The notes under the pieces: model-generated
The model's input: the letters and a program-made list of their open reading frames with translations, nothing else
Database searches by the model: none
Told to the model about the DNA's origin: nothing
Program-made: the position numbers and the translations under genes
Assembly (NCBI GenBank): GCA_036867785.1
Contig: CP145410.1
Span: 1,364,001-1,428,000 of the forward strand
From: Plasmodiophora brassicae
Taxonomy: Eukaryota; Endomyxa: Phytomyxea; Phytomyxea; Plasmodiophorida
DNA: 64,000 bases
Reading direction: 5' to 3'
Shown here: positions 10,657 through 21,100 of the stretch, piece after piece
Layout of the letters: each line of letters opens with the position of its first letter
Position numbering within the stretch: the stretch's first letter is position 1

Positions 10657-11522
10657 CGCGACACCATACACAGTATCGTGGCATAGCTGCCTTTTGTCTG
10701 TGGCGGCAGCGTTGTAAAAGCTGAAGGGACCTGGGATGGGCGACGCGCGAACAATCTTCTCAAGGCTCATAGTCCCGTTGGCGAGACAGTATCGTCACCG
10801 GAATCAGGGAGATTCGTCGTGCGGTCGGACCGTTTGTGCCGCAACGTCTGTGGTTAGGTCATCTACTGTAAAGCGTGACACTGAGGCGCGATCGGCCAGT
10901 CATGGCGTCTGGCCAGTACAGGGAAGCGGCGGATAGCTCTGGAGGGTCGCTAGGCGCCAGGGAAAAACGCGTCAATGGCTCGACGACACGAATTAGCATA
11001 CAATATCGCCCACTCGTCGCAGCACTGAAGCAGGTGCATTGAACCTCTGGGGCCCGCACGTCTGACGATGGCGAGGAATGCCATTTCCAGGTCGGTATCG
11101 TGGAGGCACGCCGCCTCCTGCGTCTTGCCCCTCGGCAGGCGTTGTCAGGGCAGTACTTTTGGCTCAGCCATCGTTCCATGAACGGTTGCCCAGATTCTTC
11201 ACACGGGACCGAATCCTGGAGACGCTCCATTGGCTGGTTCGGCGGTATCCGACCGAGCCTCATGTAGACGTGCAACCGTGGCGACAGTGGCAAACGTGTC
11301 CGGCACAATTCCATAGTCGGACGCCAACGCCACGCTGAGCCGTTCGGCAGGGCGTGCCGCGCCCCATGGCACGGGTTGCCTTTGGCTGGCGTGCCCTTTC
11401 GGTGTAGTGAATCTGGGGATTCTTCCTTCCGCATTATAGTTAGGCCAGCAGTCGCCGTAACTCATGCAATCGCCATCGATTAACGCGACCGAGTGTTACG
11501 TGTGTCGTATTGATCGTGCGAA
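10657..11522. other. Region between the two SPFH copies
   Basis: This 866 bp stretch lies between the tails of the convergent SPFH paralogues. Near 10720-10770 there are faint remnants of the copy-1 coiled coil. Beyond about 10,800 there are only short open frames on both strands with no recognisable motif. A last small exon of copy 2 could lie here, since a GTGTACG donor-like site follows its last clear codon. Confidence 0.4.
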
Positions 11523-13492
11523 TCACGTGCGTACACCCTGGCGACCAGTAACAGCGAGGTCTTTGAACGCAACCGATTCAGCAATATCGCCGCTGAAGTA
11601 CGTGGTTGTCGACGGCAGCGCCTTGCGCTTCTGCACTTCAATGCCGGCCAGCTGGACAGCTTGCGCATGCCCTGCTGGCACCTTCGAATTGGCCACGCCG
11701 ATCATTTCGGCCTCCTGTTTCCTTGCTTCGGCCAGCGACACCGTGTTCTTGACCTCCTGCTCGGTCTGCATGCGAGACCCCTCCGCCTTGCCCTTGGCCT
11801 CGTTGATGATGCAGTAATACTCGGCATCGGACCTATGGTGAATTGAGCGTCAGGGCAGGCCCAGACCTTGCCCATATAAACTGCTGACTTCTTATTCGCC
11901 GAGTAGAAATTGGCTGTAGCGGGAGCAAATCAGGGAGACGCATGTGGACCAGAACGAGGTGACGTACCATCGGCCTCGCACTTCTGCTTTTCAGCCTCAA
12001 CCTGGGCCATTTGGAGTTTGCCCCGTTGAGCCTCGGTGGCGATATGGTTCTGGAGCTCGATCTGCGTGGCCTGGACTTGGTTGCGCAGGACCTGTTCAGC
12101 GATGTTCTCCAGGTCCCGGCCGAGGGCGCCTTCCAATTCCCGATCGAGGACATCGAATGATTCGACCAGGATACCGTACTGACGCGCCTGTTGAGCTAGA
12201 TCCGTCAGGCCGTCCTTCTTAAAGGCCTCGACCCATGGGATCGCATGCGATTCGACAGACTTGTCCAGCTTGTTGGCACGCATAAACTAAGGAGGCGGTC
12301 AACTGCTGATATGGGCATGCAAATAGGCAGCTGATCGAGGCAACCTGCTGATAGCTGAGTCGCGATACGACATTGTTGACCGCCGACTGCGCTGGGTTCG
12401 CCAGCGCCTGAAACGCATCATCATAGTCTAGCCAGGTCCCATGCGTCAGACATTGTTTCGTCATCGACAAACGCGGTTCCCAACTAGCTGTCAACTTCAG
12501 CGGGTCGACGACTTTGTAGCGAAGGTTGACGTTGAGGACAACGGGAACGCCTTCAATCGTGTACCTGTACGCATGCCAGCGTTTGAACGTCGATCAACGT
12601 GGGCACAGCACGACCAACGCGGGCAGGGTCTTGAACGTAAGCTGACGTTCGCCGAGCGAGTAGAAGCCTGCAAGCCGTTTATGAGTGGATGGGGCTTGAT
12701 GGGGGACCCTCCTGTACCTACATCGAAACGTCGTGTTCGGGTTCGTCAGGACGTGCTGTCCAGCCCCAAGAAGCAGCATCTTGTTGCCTCGTTGCAGAAT
12801 GACAACATTGTTGGCCGGGACGTTGAAGAAGGTCGCCACTGTTACCGACCCGGACGAACAGTCGGGCGGCGTGGTCTTCACTTCACGCTTCCAGCCAACG
12901 ATCCGGTTCGTACCCGGCTCCTTGACGGCACAATCGTCGCCCAGTTTCAGCGTGTCCACCAGCGCGATCACACGAAACCGCCCATACTTCCCGTACGCGA
13001 CGAACCCGCCGTTCCGAACGATAAACACTCCTGCATCATCCGTCACCATCAACTGGACGACCTGTCGCACCACAGCCACGTACGATTTTCAGGGTCCTGC
13101 AACGAATGAGACTTCTCGAAAGGAGCATGCGTCGCAATCGACGAACCTGGACAACGAGGGCCTCAGACTGCCCAGCCTGCGCCGCCGTCAGGCCTAATAC
13201 GTCGATCGGCTGGGTCAGGCTGCACAGGCGATCGAAATTATGACGGATTGACCTATGGGTTCGCACGCGTTAGCTCACTGACGGCCTGCACACAGCGAGA
13301 CGGTCGGGCAGACAGGTTCCAGTAGTTGCCTGATCTCATTGCGATCACTGGTCGGCCGTTGCGATTCCACACGGCCATCTGCCCCGGGCTGACGACGCGC
13401 CCCAGGATCGGCTTCGTTCCCTTGCGGCTTATCAAGTGGTAGTCGTGATTCTTTTTCATGCGCTCATCGAGCTCTTTCAGCGCGTCCGCCAT
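11523..13492 (-). CDS. SPFH/Band-7 domain protein, copy 2 (complete-looking)
   Basis: Membrane-scaffold type protein with two halves: a conserved N-terminal region (MADALKELDERMKK, HLISRKGTKPILGRVVSPGQ, LTAAQAGQSEALVVQ, GVFIVRNGGFVAYGKYGRF, FFNVPANNVVILQRGNKM) and a Band-7 core (FYSLGERQLTFKTLP, YDDAFQALANPAQSAVNN, GILVESFDVLDRELEG). A long amphipathic coil follows, with LENIAEQVLRNQVQATQIEL, QMAQVEAEKQKCEAD and EVKNTVSLAEARKQEAE, the usual SPFH oligomerisation helix. Near the coil a 25-nt microexon (11889-11913) reads NFYSANKK; it is flanked by introns 11833-11888 and 11914-11967 and restores the frame on both sides. The end at 11523 is the stop of the last clear exon; a short further exon is possible. 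Tail to tail with copy 1. Confidence 0.8.
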
Positions 13493-13518
13493 TGACGTTG
13501 TGACCTGCCGTCCCCAAA

Positions 13519-13950
13519 TCAGCAGGCGAAGCAGAGCAACGACATCAGCGGCACCTCGACGAAATACGGGTGCAACTTCACGGCTGGCGGGACGGTCCTA
13601 TGCAAGGTGTCACACGCGACACACGGCAGACCGACGGTCGAACGATCCGGCGCACCAGTCGTCGGTGCCGTCAATCTTCTCCGAACGGATGTCCGGTTTC
13701 CATACCGCCGGCGCCTGCAGCACCATGGCCCCCGCGTCGAAACCGCCGACAGCGAACCCGACACCTCCCCCAGCCAATGGCCGACGGCAACGGCCTCTTC
13801 GTTGACCGCGCCCCTCAGGCCCAGCAAAAACGTCGCGTGGCTGCCTCGTCGCGCGTCCTGCCGCCCTCGTTCTCGCTCGTCCGTTTTCGAACAGCGTCGT
13901 TACAACATCGACGGCTACATGTTCGACTGTACCTGGGCCAGCAGTCCCAT
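13519..13950 (-). CDS. Small spliced protein, about 98 residues, unknown
   Basis: Reconstructed by joining frames across GT-AG introns at 13858-13932, 13715-13764 and 13584-13620. The product starts MGLLAQ, continues with ATFLLGLRGAVNEEAVAVGH and WLGEAPAVWKPDIRSEKIDG, and ends VEVPLMSLLCFAC. No family is recognised. Support is the clean phase match of three introns of typical size for this genome and the lack of any other candidate between the SPFH gene and DR1. The gene starts 75 bp before the DR1 start on the other strand, so the two would share a promoter. The third intron (37 nt) is the least certain join. It could also be non-coding DNA with chance open frames. Confidence 0.4.
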
Positions 13951-14024
13951 GCAGTCCGACTGTCCTGATTCGGTAGTCAACGGTAGTGCGGGACTGCGGA
14001 GGCCGGCGCGGGTGGTGGCGCGCG

Positions 14025-14447
14025 ATGGCGGACGCCGACGACGAGAGGCAGCTGCCCAAGACGACGGTCGGCAAGCTGTGCAAGACGCAGATGCCGGCCG
14101 GGATGCGCTGCGCGACCGAGACCCGCGACCTGCTGTCCAAGGCCGGCACCGAGTTCGTGCAGATGCTGGCGTCCGAGTGCCTCGAGATCGCCACGGCCGC
14201 CAAGAAGTCGAAGATCACCCGCGAACACCTGGAGCAGGCCTGCACGTCCATGGGGTTTGCCCACTACATACCCGATATACAGTCGGTCGGCGAGCAGGTC
14301 GACGAGGTCAAGGTCGAACGCGGCAAGAAATGGCAGTCGAGCAAGACGCCTGAGGAGCTGCTGGCGTCACAGAGGGCGCTGTTCGCCAAGGCGGCCGCCA
14401 ACAACCTCGCCCTGGATCACCCACCGTCTGCCCCGTCACCGGAATGA
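14025..14447 (+). CDS. DR1: NC2-beta/DR1 histone-fold transcription regulator
   Basis: Beta subunit of negative cofactor 2, which with NC2-alpha binds TBP on DNA and blocks TFIIB/TFIIA entry. The 140-residue product has the histone fold at about residues 10-90: LPKTTVGKLCKTQMP, ETRDLLSKAGTEFVQMLASE, ITREHLEQACTSMGFAHYI, then the DR1-specific C-terminal motif TPEELLASQRALFAKA, matching IPEEELLRQQQELFAKA in animals. The start ATG 14025 gives MADADDE, similar in length to other DR1 proteins; an upstream GTG/ATG-poor extension exists but is not needed. Single exon, and it ends 70 bp before the TPR gene. Confidence 0.93.
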   Translation: MADADDERQLPKTTVGKLCKTQMPAGMRCATETRDLLSKAGTEFVQMLASECLEIATAAKKSKITREHLEQACTSMGFAHYIPDIQSVGEQVDEVKVERGKKWQSSKTPEELLASQRALFAKAAANNLALDHPPSAPSPE

Positions 14448-14516
14448 ACACTGCCGCCGCGCGGCTCCAGACGATCGATCGACCCGTCGGTACCCATTTC
14501 GTATAACGTCGTAGGA

Positions 14517-15048
14517 ATGGCGGAAGCGGCGGCGTCGCCGACGCCCCATCCCGAATCGAAACTGGCGCCGGCGACGCCATCGCTCCCAGCGGGCGCATCG
14601 CCGCGCCCGGACGCCAAGGCCGACGCGCTGCAGGCGGCCGGCAGCGTCAAGACCGCCGAGCGCTGGCTGATCGACCGGATCGGCCAGGCGCCCAACACCG
14701 CCCTGGGCTGGTTCCGTGCCGGCGTCGGGTTCTACAACAAGCACCAGTTCGAGTACGCCATCGACTGCTTCCAGAAGAGCGTCGCGCTTGACCCGCTGAA
14801 CGTAAGCGGCGCCGCACGGCGCGCGACGTTATTCGTCAACCAATGGGCGCTGACGGTGTGTGTGTGCGTGTGTGTCGCCCCCTTAGTACAATGCATTCCA
14901 GATCATGGCCCGGGCCTGCATTGCCGTGAACCGCCGCGAGGACGCCATCGAGGCGCTCCGACAATCGGTGAAGCTGGACAACCCGTCCGACTGGCAGCTG
15001 CTCGTCGAGCTCACCAGCAACCACGAGGCGTCGGCCAACCCGCCGTGA
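14517..15048 (+). CDS. Small TPR-repeat protein
   Basis: A 148-residue protein from two exons; the intron 14802-14886 (85 nt) carries a TG-rich tract and restores the reading frame exactly. After a disordered Pro/Ala-rich leader of about 40 residues come at least two tetratricopeptide repeats: ALGWFRAGVGFYNKHQFEYA with CFQKSVALDPLNYNAFQIMA, and RREDAIEALRQSVKLDNPSD. TPRs bind partner peptides. No subfamily can be named. The stop at 15046-15048 is 64 bp from the stop of the convergent giant gene. Confidence 0.75.
14855..14876 (+). repeat. TG-rich tract inside intron
   Basis: A (TG)n-like run interrupted by one CG lies in the intron of the TPR gene. It probably acts only as intron filler upstream of the CCCCCTTAG acceptor. 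Confidence 0.8.
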
Positions 15049-15061
15049 GCACAGGCACAGC

Positions 15062-15080
15062 ATACACACACACACGCGCG
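15062..15080. repeat. CA/CG dinucleotide tract between convergent genes
   Basis: A (CA)n followed by CGCGCG lies in the 63 bp between the stops of the TPR gene and the giant TIG/GCC gene. On the minus strand it is a TG-rich tract about 30-50 nt past the giant gene's stop, a position where GU-rich 3'-end processing signals occur in other eukaryotes. Confidence 0.7.
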
Positions 15081-15111
15081 CAGACCGACAGGAACGAGTT
15101 CATTGCATCGA

Positions 15112-18100
15112 TCATTCGGTTTCGGTCTCGTCGTCGTCGTCGTCGTTGGCGGGCGCCAGCGAGCGCCGCGAGACGACGCTCTCGGTGAAGGCGTCGGCGT
15201 TGGCCTCGGCCAGGTTCCTGTTCAGCGCCTGGATGCTCATGGCGTGCCGGGCGCTGGGGGCGACCTCCTTGCCGCCGTAGTCGACGTCGCCCTGCAGGAC
15301 GTCCTCGTCGGGCGACACCGAGTGCACCACCTGCTGGTTGTACAGCGGGTTCACCGACTGGCGCTCGCGGGCCATCGCCAACGACATCTTGTCGGCCATC
15401 TTGAGCGGCTTGCTCTTCTTCCTCGACTTGCGCGCCAGGGCGGCGACCGACGCGGACGCGCCGAACTGGGCGGCCACGTTCTGCTCGACGTAGACGGGTT
15501 CGGGTTTCTCTGGGCGCGCCAGGCGCGGGCAGAGCGTCTTGCGCAGGAACAGGGCGGCCTGCGCGAAGAAGAACGCCATCAGCAGGACGGTGAACGCGAT
15601 CAGGACGACCGAGATGACGATGTCCATCAGCGTGTCGATCGAGTTGTTGGCGATGAACGTGTAGGCGGCGACCATGTAGAGGAAGATGCCGATCTGGACG
15701 AGCAGGTGCAGGCGGTCGTCGCCCTTGCGCTGGTACGGGTTCATCGCCAGGATCACCATCGTGTACAGGACCGTGACGCCCATGCCAACGGGGATGTTGT
15801 ACGACCGCCCGAAGAAGGGCAGCAGCGACGTCAGGAACAGCTTGTGGGCCGTGTCGACAATGTCGAACCACCACATGCGCGGCGAGAACGCGTCGTACAG
15901 GAACCCGACCTGGGCCTTGATGCCCGGCTCGAACAGGCGGTGCCGGACGCGCCAGATCGCCCAGATGAAGAACAGGGGGACGCCGACCGGGTACAGGGCG
16001 ATGAACAGCGGGCTGATCTTGGCCCAGGCGTACCAGGTCGGCGTGTAGCACTGCGTCTGCATGTCGGACAGCATGTACGAGACGCCCTCGACGTCGACGC
16101 AGACGAACTGGCGCAGGATGATCGACGACGTGCCCGGGTAGAACAGGAACAGGAGGAACAGGACCATGCGCCAGTATCGGCGCCGGGATCGCTTCCTGGC
16201 CGGGCGGTCGCGACCAGCGCAGACCTGGCGCGGCAGCAGGTACCCGAGCGTGATGCCGAGGACGCTGGCGATCGGCGTGACGACGGCGCTGATCAGCGTC
16301 GTGTAGTACGACGTGGCGAACACGCACCCGATCATGGTGACGCCGGTCAGGTCGAAGTTGAAGGGCGTGAAGTACGACAGGAAGATCTTGTACTGGGGCG
16401 GCCAGGGCACGTCGAGCGACGACGACAGGTTCGTCGTGATCTGGAAGAACCCGAGCAGGATCTTCATCTTGAACATGAAGTTGGGAGGGGCGACCAGCTC
16501 GATGCGCCTGTCGACGGCGGCCGGCGGCCTGGCCACGCCCGGGCCGGCGGCCTGCTGCTGCGCCAGGACGGACCCGGTCGTCGACTGCTCGACGAGCGAC
16601 GACGCCAGGTCGGACGACTGGGCCCGCGCGTGCAGGTTCTGCCCCAAGGCCGCCTGCTTCTCCCGGCGCATCAGGTCGGACCCGGCGCGAACCATCAGGT
16701 ACAGCTGCAGGAGGACGATGGCGACGACGAGAGTGACCAGGCAGACGAACGTGATGATGGAGAAGGCGCGCGCCGGGCACGGCAGGCACTGGTTGCCCCA
16801 GGTGGACTGGTATCCGGGGATGCACTGGGCGCACAGCGGCCCCTGCCGGTTGTTCAGGCACTGCCCGTCCAGCGTCTGCGTCTCGGGGCAGTCCGTCTGG
16901 AACTTGCACCGGTAGAACTGGCCCGACTGTGTGCGCCAGAACCCTTGCAGGGCGAACATGGTCGAGTTCGTCGTGCCGGGCGCCGTGCAGTCGGCGCCCA
17001 GCGGGCACGCGTAGCACGCGCCGTCCAGCATGTAGAAGCCGGGGGCGCACAGGCACAGGTCGTGCGTCGGGTTCGGGAACGCGGACGTCGGGCACGACGA
17101 GCAGACCGTGGTCGATCCGGTCGTGGCGACCAGCCCCGGGCCGCACATCGAGCAGGTCGCCGACCCGGGCGGCGCGAACTCGCCCGTCGAGCACGCCAGG
17201 CACCCGGTGCGGTTCGCGTTCGAGTACGTGCCGCCGGGGCAGTACAGGCACGCGCGGCCGTCCGGCGACGAGTACTGCCCGCCGAGGCACACCGGGCACG
17301 TGTCCTGCCCCGGCAGCGGCTGGCCCGTGCCCGGCGCACACGTCGTGCACGTCGTCGCGCCGGTCGTGCCGTTGTACGTGCCCGGCGGGCACGCCGTACA
17401 GTTGCTGGCGGCGAACGTCGTCGAGAAGGAGCCCGTTGGGCACAGGTCGCATTCCTTGCTGCCGGCGCCCGACGTGTAATTGCCAGGGCCGCAGGCGACG
17501 CAGGACAGCGACCCGGGGTTGGCCTGGGCGGTGCCCGGCGGGCACACCAGGCACGGGTACGGGTGCGCGTCGTCCGTGTCGTTGACGGGCGGCTTGTGGT
17601 ACCCGGCCGGGCACTGGTAGCACTGCTGGGAGCCGGGCTGCGACGTCGAGTGCCCCGGCCCGCACGACCGGCACGCCGTCGACGAGATGTTCGTCTGGTA
17701 CTTGCCGATCGGGCACAGGGCGCAGGCGGACGCGCCGCCCAGCGAGAACTCGCCGACGCCGCACGGCGCACAGGCGCTGGCGCCCTGGTGGTCGCTGAAG
17801 AACCCGGGCGGGCACGGGCGGCACGACATCTGCCCGGGCACGTCCTGGAACGTGCCCGGGCCGCAGAACGTACAGTTGCCCGCCCCGCTGCCGAACCGGC
17901 CGATCGGGCAGTCCTCGCAGCTGGGCTGACCAGGCAGCGGTTGGCGCTGGCCACGACCGCACGGCAGGCAGTACTGCTGCTGCTCGTGGCTCTGGTACGT
18001 TCCCGACGGGCACAGCGTGCACGAGGTCGACCCCTGCAACATGGGCGTGTTAAACCGGACGGGCACCTGTGCACCGAGACAGCGTTGCCGACGTACGGGC

Positions 18101-21100
18101 GTGCTCGAGAATCGTCCCGGCGGGCAGTTACTGCAAGGGCCCTTGGAGCCCGACGTCGACAGGAACGTGCCCGGCTGGCACGCCGTGCACTTCGTCGAGC
18201 CCGCCGCCGTCGAGTACGTGCCCGGGGCGCACGACGAGCACGCCAGCGACCCGGTCGTGTTCGCGAACGTGCCCGGGTCGCAGCTCGGGCAGGCGCTGAG
18301 GCCGATCGAGTTCGCGAACGCGCCCTTGGGGCAGAGCGTGCACGTCGGCTGCCCGGTGGCGCCGTTGTACGTGCCCAGGGGGCAGAGCGTGCACGGCCCC
18401 GACGACGACATGTTCCCGTTGAACGTGGTGACCGGACACGGCTGGCACTGGGACGACCCGGGCGCGTCCGCGTAGTGCCCAGGCAGGCACGCCGAGCAGG
18501 ACGCCTGCCCGGGCTGGCTCTGGGCGGTCCCCGGCGGGCACGCCAGGCTGGCGTTGGCGCCCTGCGCCGACACGTACCGTCCGATAATCGCTTGCGTGCA
18601 GGACGTGGCGCCGGGCGCGGCACTGTACGTGCCCTGGGCGCACGGCTGGCAGGTGGCCATGCCGGCGCTCGAGTAGCGCCCAGCCGGGCACTGCAGGCAC
18701 GACGATGAGTTCCACTGGGGCTGGTACGTGCCCGCCGGGCACTGCTGGCAGCCCGTCTGACGGGACGCCGGCTGCCACTGCCCCGGCTGGCACTTCATCG
18801 GGGCGGTGCTGTGGATGCTGTTGACGTAGTAGCCGGGCGGCGCCGGCACGCACGCACTGGCCGGGTCGGACGCGCCGCGGTAGAACCCAATGTCGCAGGC
18901 GGTGCACACGGAGCTGGCGTTCGCCGTGCTGACGTACCCGGGGGCGCACGACGTGCACGCCGAGGCCCCCTGCAGGCTGTACGTACCGACGGGGCAGGAC
19001 GCCGTGCACGACGTCGCGCCCGACCGCGGGTTCACGTACCCGGGCGGGCACGGCACACACGCCGACAGGCCGGTGACGGACGCGTACGACCCCGGGGCGC
19101 AGGGCGCGCATCTCGTCAGGCCCGGCGACGCCTGGGCGGTCCCGACCGGGCAATCGTAGCACTGCGTCAGGCCGGTCGCGTTCCCGAACGACCCGGGCGC
19201 GCACGGCAGGCAGGCGCTCTGCCCGGCCAGCGGCGCGAAGTTGCCAATGTCACACGGCAGGCACTGCGTCTGCCCGGCCTGGTCCTGGTACTGGCCCGCC
19301 GGGCACGACGTGCACACCGCGTTGCCCGTGCTGTTCGCGAACGTGCCCGCCGGGCACGGCTGGCAGGTCGACTGTGCATGTGACGACGAGAACGTCCTGC
19401 AGGACACGCGGGGTCAGCAACCCGGCGATGGCCATCACGCGCAGGGCGGCGCGGACGCACCCGGCGGGGCAGGCGGTGCACGATTTCGATTTCGTGCCGG
19501 ACGCGTACTGCCCGGGCGGACACGCTGTGCAACTGGCGCCGTTCGGCGACGGGTTCGCGTACCCGACCGGGCAGTCGATGCAGATCGGCTGGCCCGGCGA
19601 GTCCTGGTACGTGCCCGCGTCGCAGGGCTGGCACGACGACTGGCCCGGGCTGCTCTGGAACGTGCCCCGGTCGCAGGCGGTGCAATTCTGGTACCCGCTC
19701 GCCGGGCTGTACGTGCCCGTGCCGCAGATCTGGCACGCCACCTGCCCGTACGACGACGTATAGTTGCCGGCTGGGCAATCCTGGCACCCGGTCTGCCCCG
19801 GGTACGGGTTGTACCTGATCCAGCAACCACGCCGCTCATGAGAGGACCGCGTACAGACGACGTTGCCGGGGCAAACGGGATCGTATTTACCGTCCAGGTT
19901 GGCACTGAGTGCACGCGGTCTGCCCCTTGCTGCTGGAGAAGGTGCCGGCCGGGCACGTCGCCAGGCACTCGATGGTGCCCGGGTTCGGCGCGTACTTCCC
20001 GATCGCGCACGACGCGCACGACGTCGCCCCGGCCGCGTTGCTGTAGGAGCCGGCCGGGCACTGCAGGCAGGTCGTGTTGCCCGATCCCGGCTGGTAGGTG
20101 CCCTGCGGGCATGGCGTGCACGACCCTTGGCCGGGCGCCGAGCTGTGCGCAGGTGCGATCAGTGGCGAGGGTCGGCGCGCGCATACGTGGACCTCGACGA
20201 TTCGCACCTGAACTTGCCGGGCGCGCAGGACAGGCACGCGTCCGAGAAGATGGACTGGTCGCTGTACGACCCCGCGTCGCACTTCTTGCACGTCGGCTGG
20301 TTCGTCGAGCTCGTGAACGTTCCACTAAGGCAGGCCGTACTGACCGGGGGCGCGCCGGCACCGTGTCAGCCAACGGGGGTGCGGCGCACGCGCGCGTCAC
20401 GCCCAGTACGTACCAGGCCACTTGGCCGGTCTGGCTCTGCGCGTACCCGACGCCGCACGACTGGCAGGATACCGCATTCGACGCGCTCGACGCCGTCCCC
20501 GTCGGGCACGGCAGGCACGTCGACGACTTCTGGTTCGGCGCGTACGTCCCAGCGCTACACGACGTGCACGACGTCGACCCTGCCAGACGCTCTCGTCAGA
20601 TAGGTTCGCCGCACAGTGGGTGTGCGATACGACCAACCTTGCAGATTGGCGAAGGTGCCGTTTGTGCAGGGCGGGCACGCCGACTGCCCTGCCTTAATCG
20701 TGGCCGTGCCCTTGTCACAGAGGGCGCACGATGTCGACCCGGTCCTGGACGCGTACGACCCTGGCTGGCACGCCTGACACGACGTCTGGTTGGCGTACGG
20801 GTTCGCCGTCCCTGTTGCCAGCCTGGGTCAGGCGATCTGGGCGGGCGACAGTGTTTGATCGAACCTAGTGGGCATTGCGCACAGGACGTCGCCGCGCCCT
20901 CGACGTTGGCCGGCGAGACGGCATAGGTGCCCGGGGCGCAGGTCGCACACGACGTCGCCAGGGTCTGGTTGTTCCAGGATCCCGGCGGGCACGGCATGCA
21001 CGACAGGACGCCGGCCGTGTTCGTGTAGTACCCGGCCTGGCACGGCACGCACGCCACCTGCCGCGCCGCACCTTCGGCGTAGCCGGGCGCACACGGCACG

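Noticed and set aside
10859-11434. 191-codon minus-strand open frame between the SPFH copies
   Set aside because: No motif, composition like a random GC-rich frame, and overlapping open frames on both strands.
15103-18708. 1,201-codon open frame on the plus strand
   Set aside because: It is antisense to the GCC-module array of the giant gene; its product is a low-complexity Arg/Ala/Val mix produced by the GC-rich third positions of the real frame.
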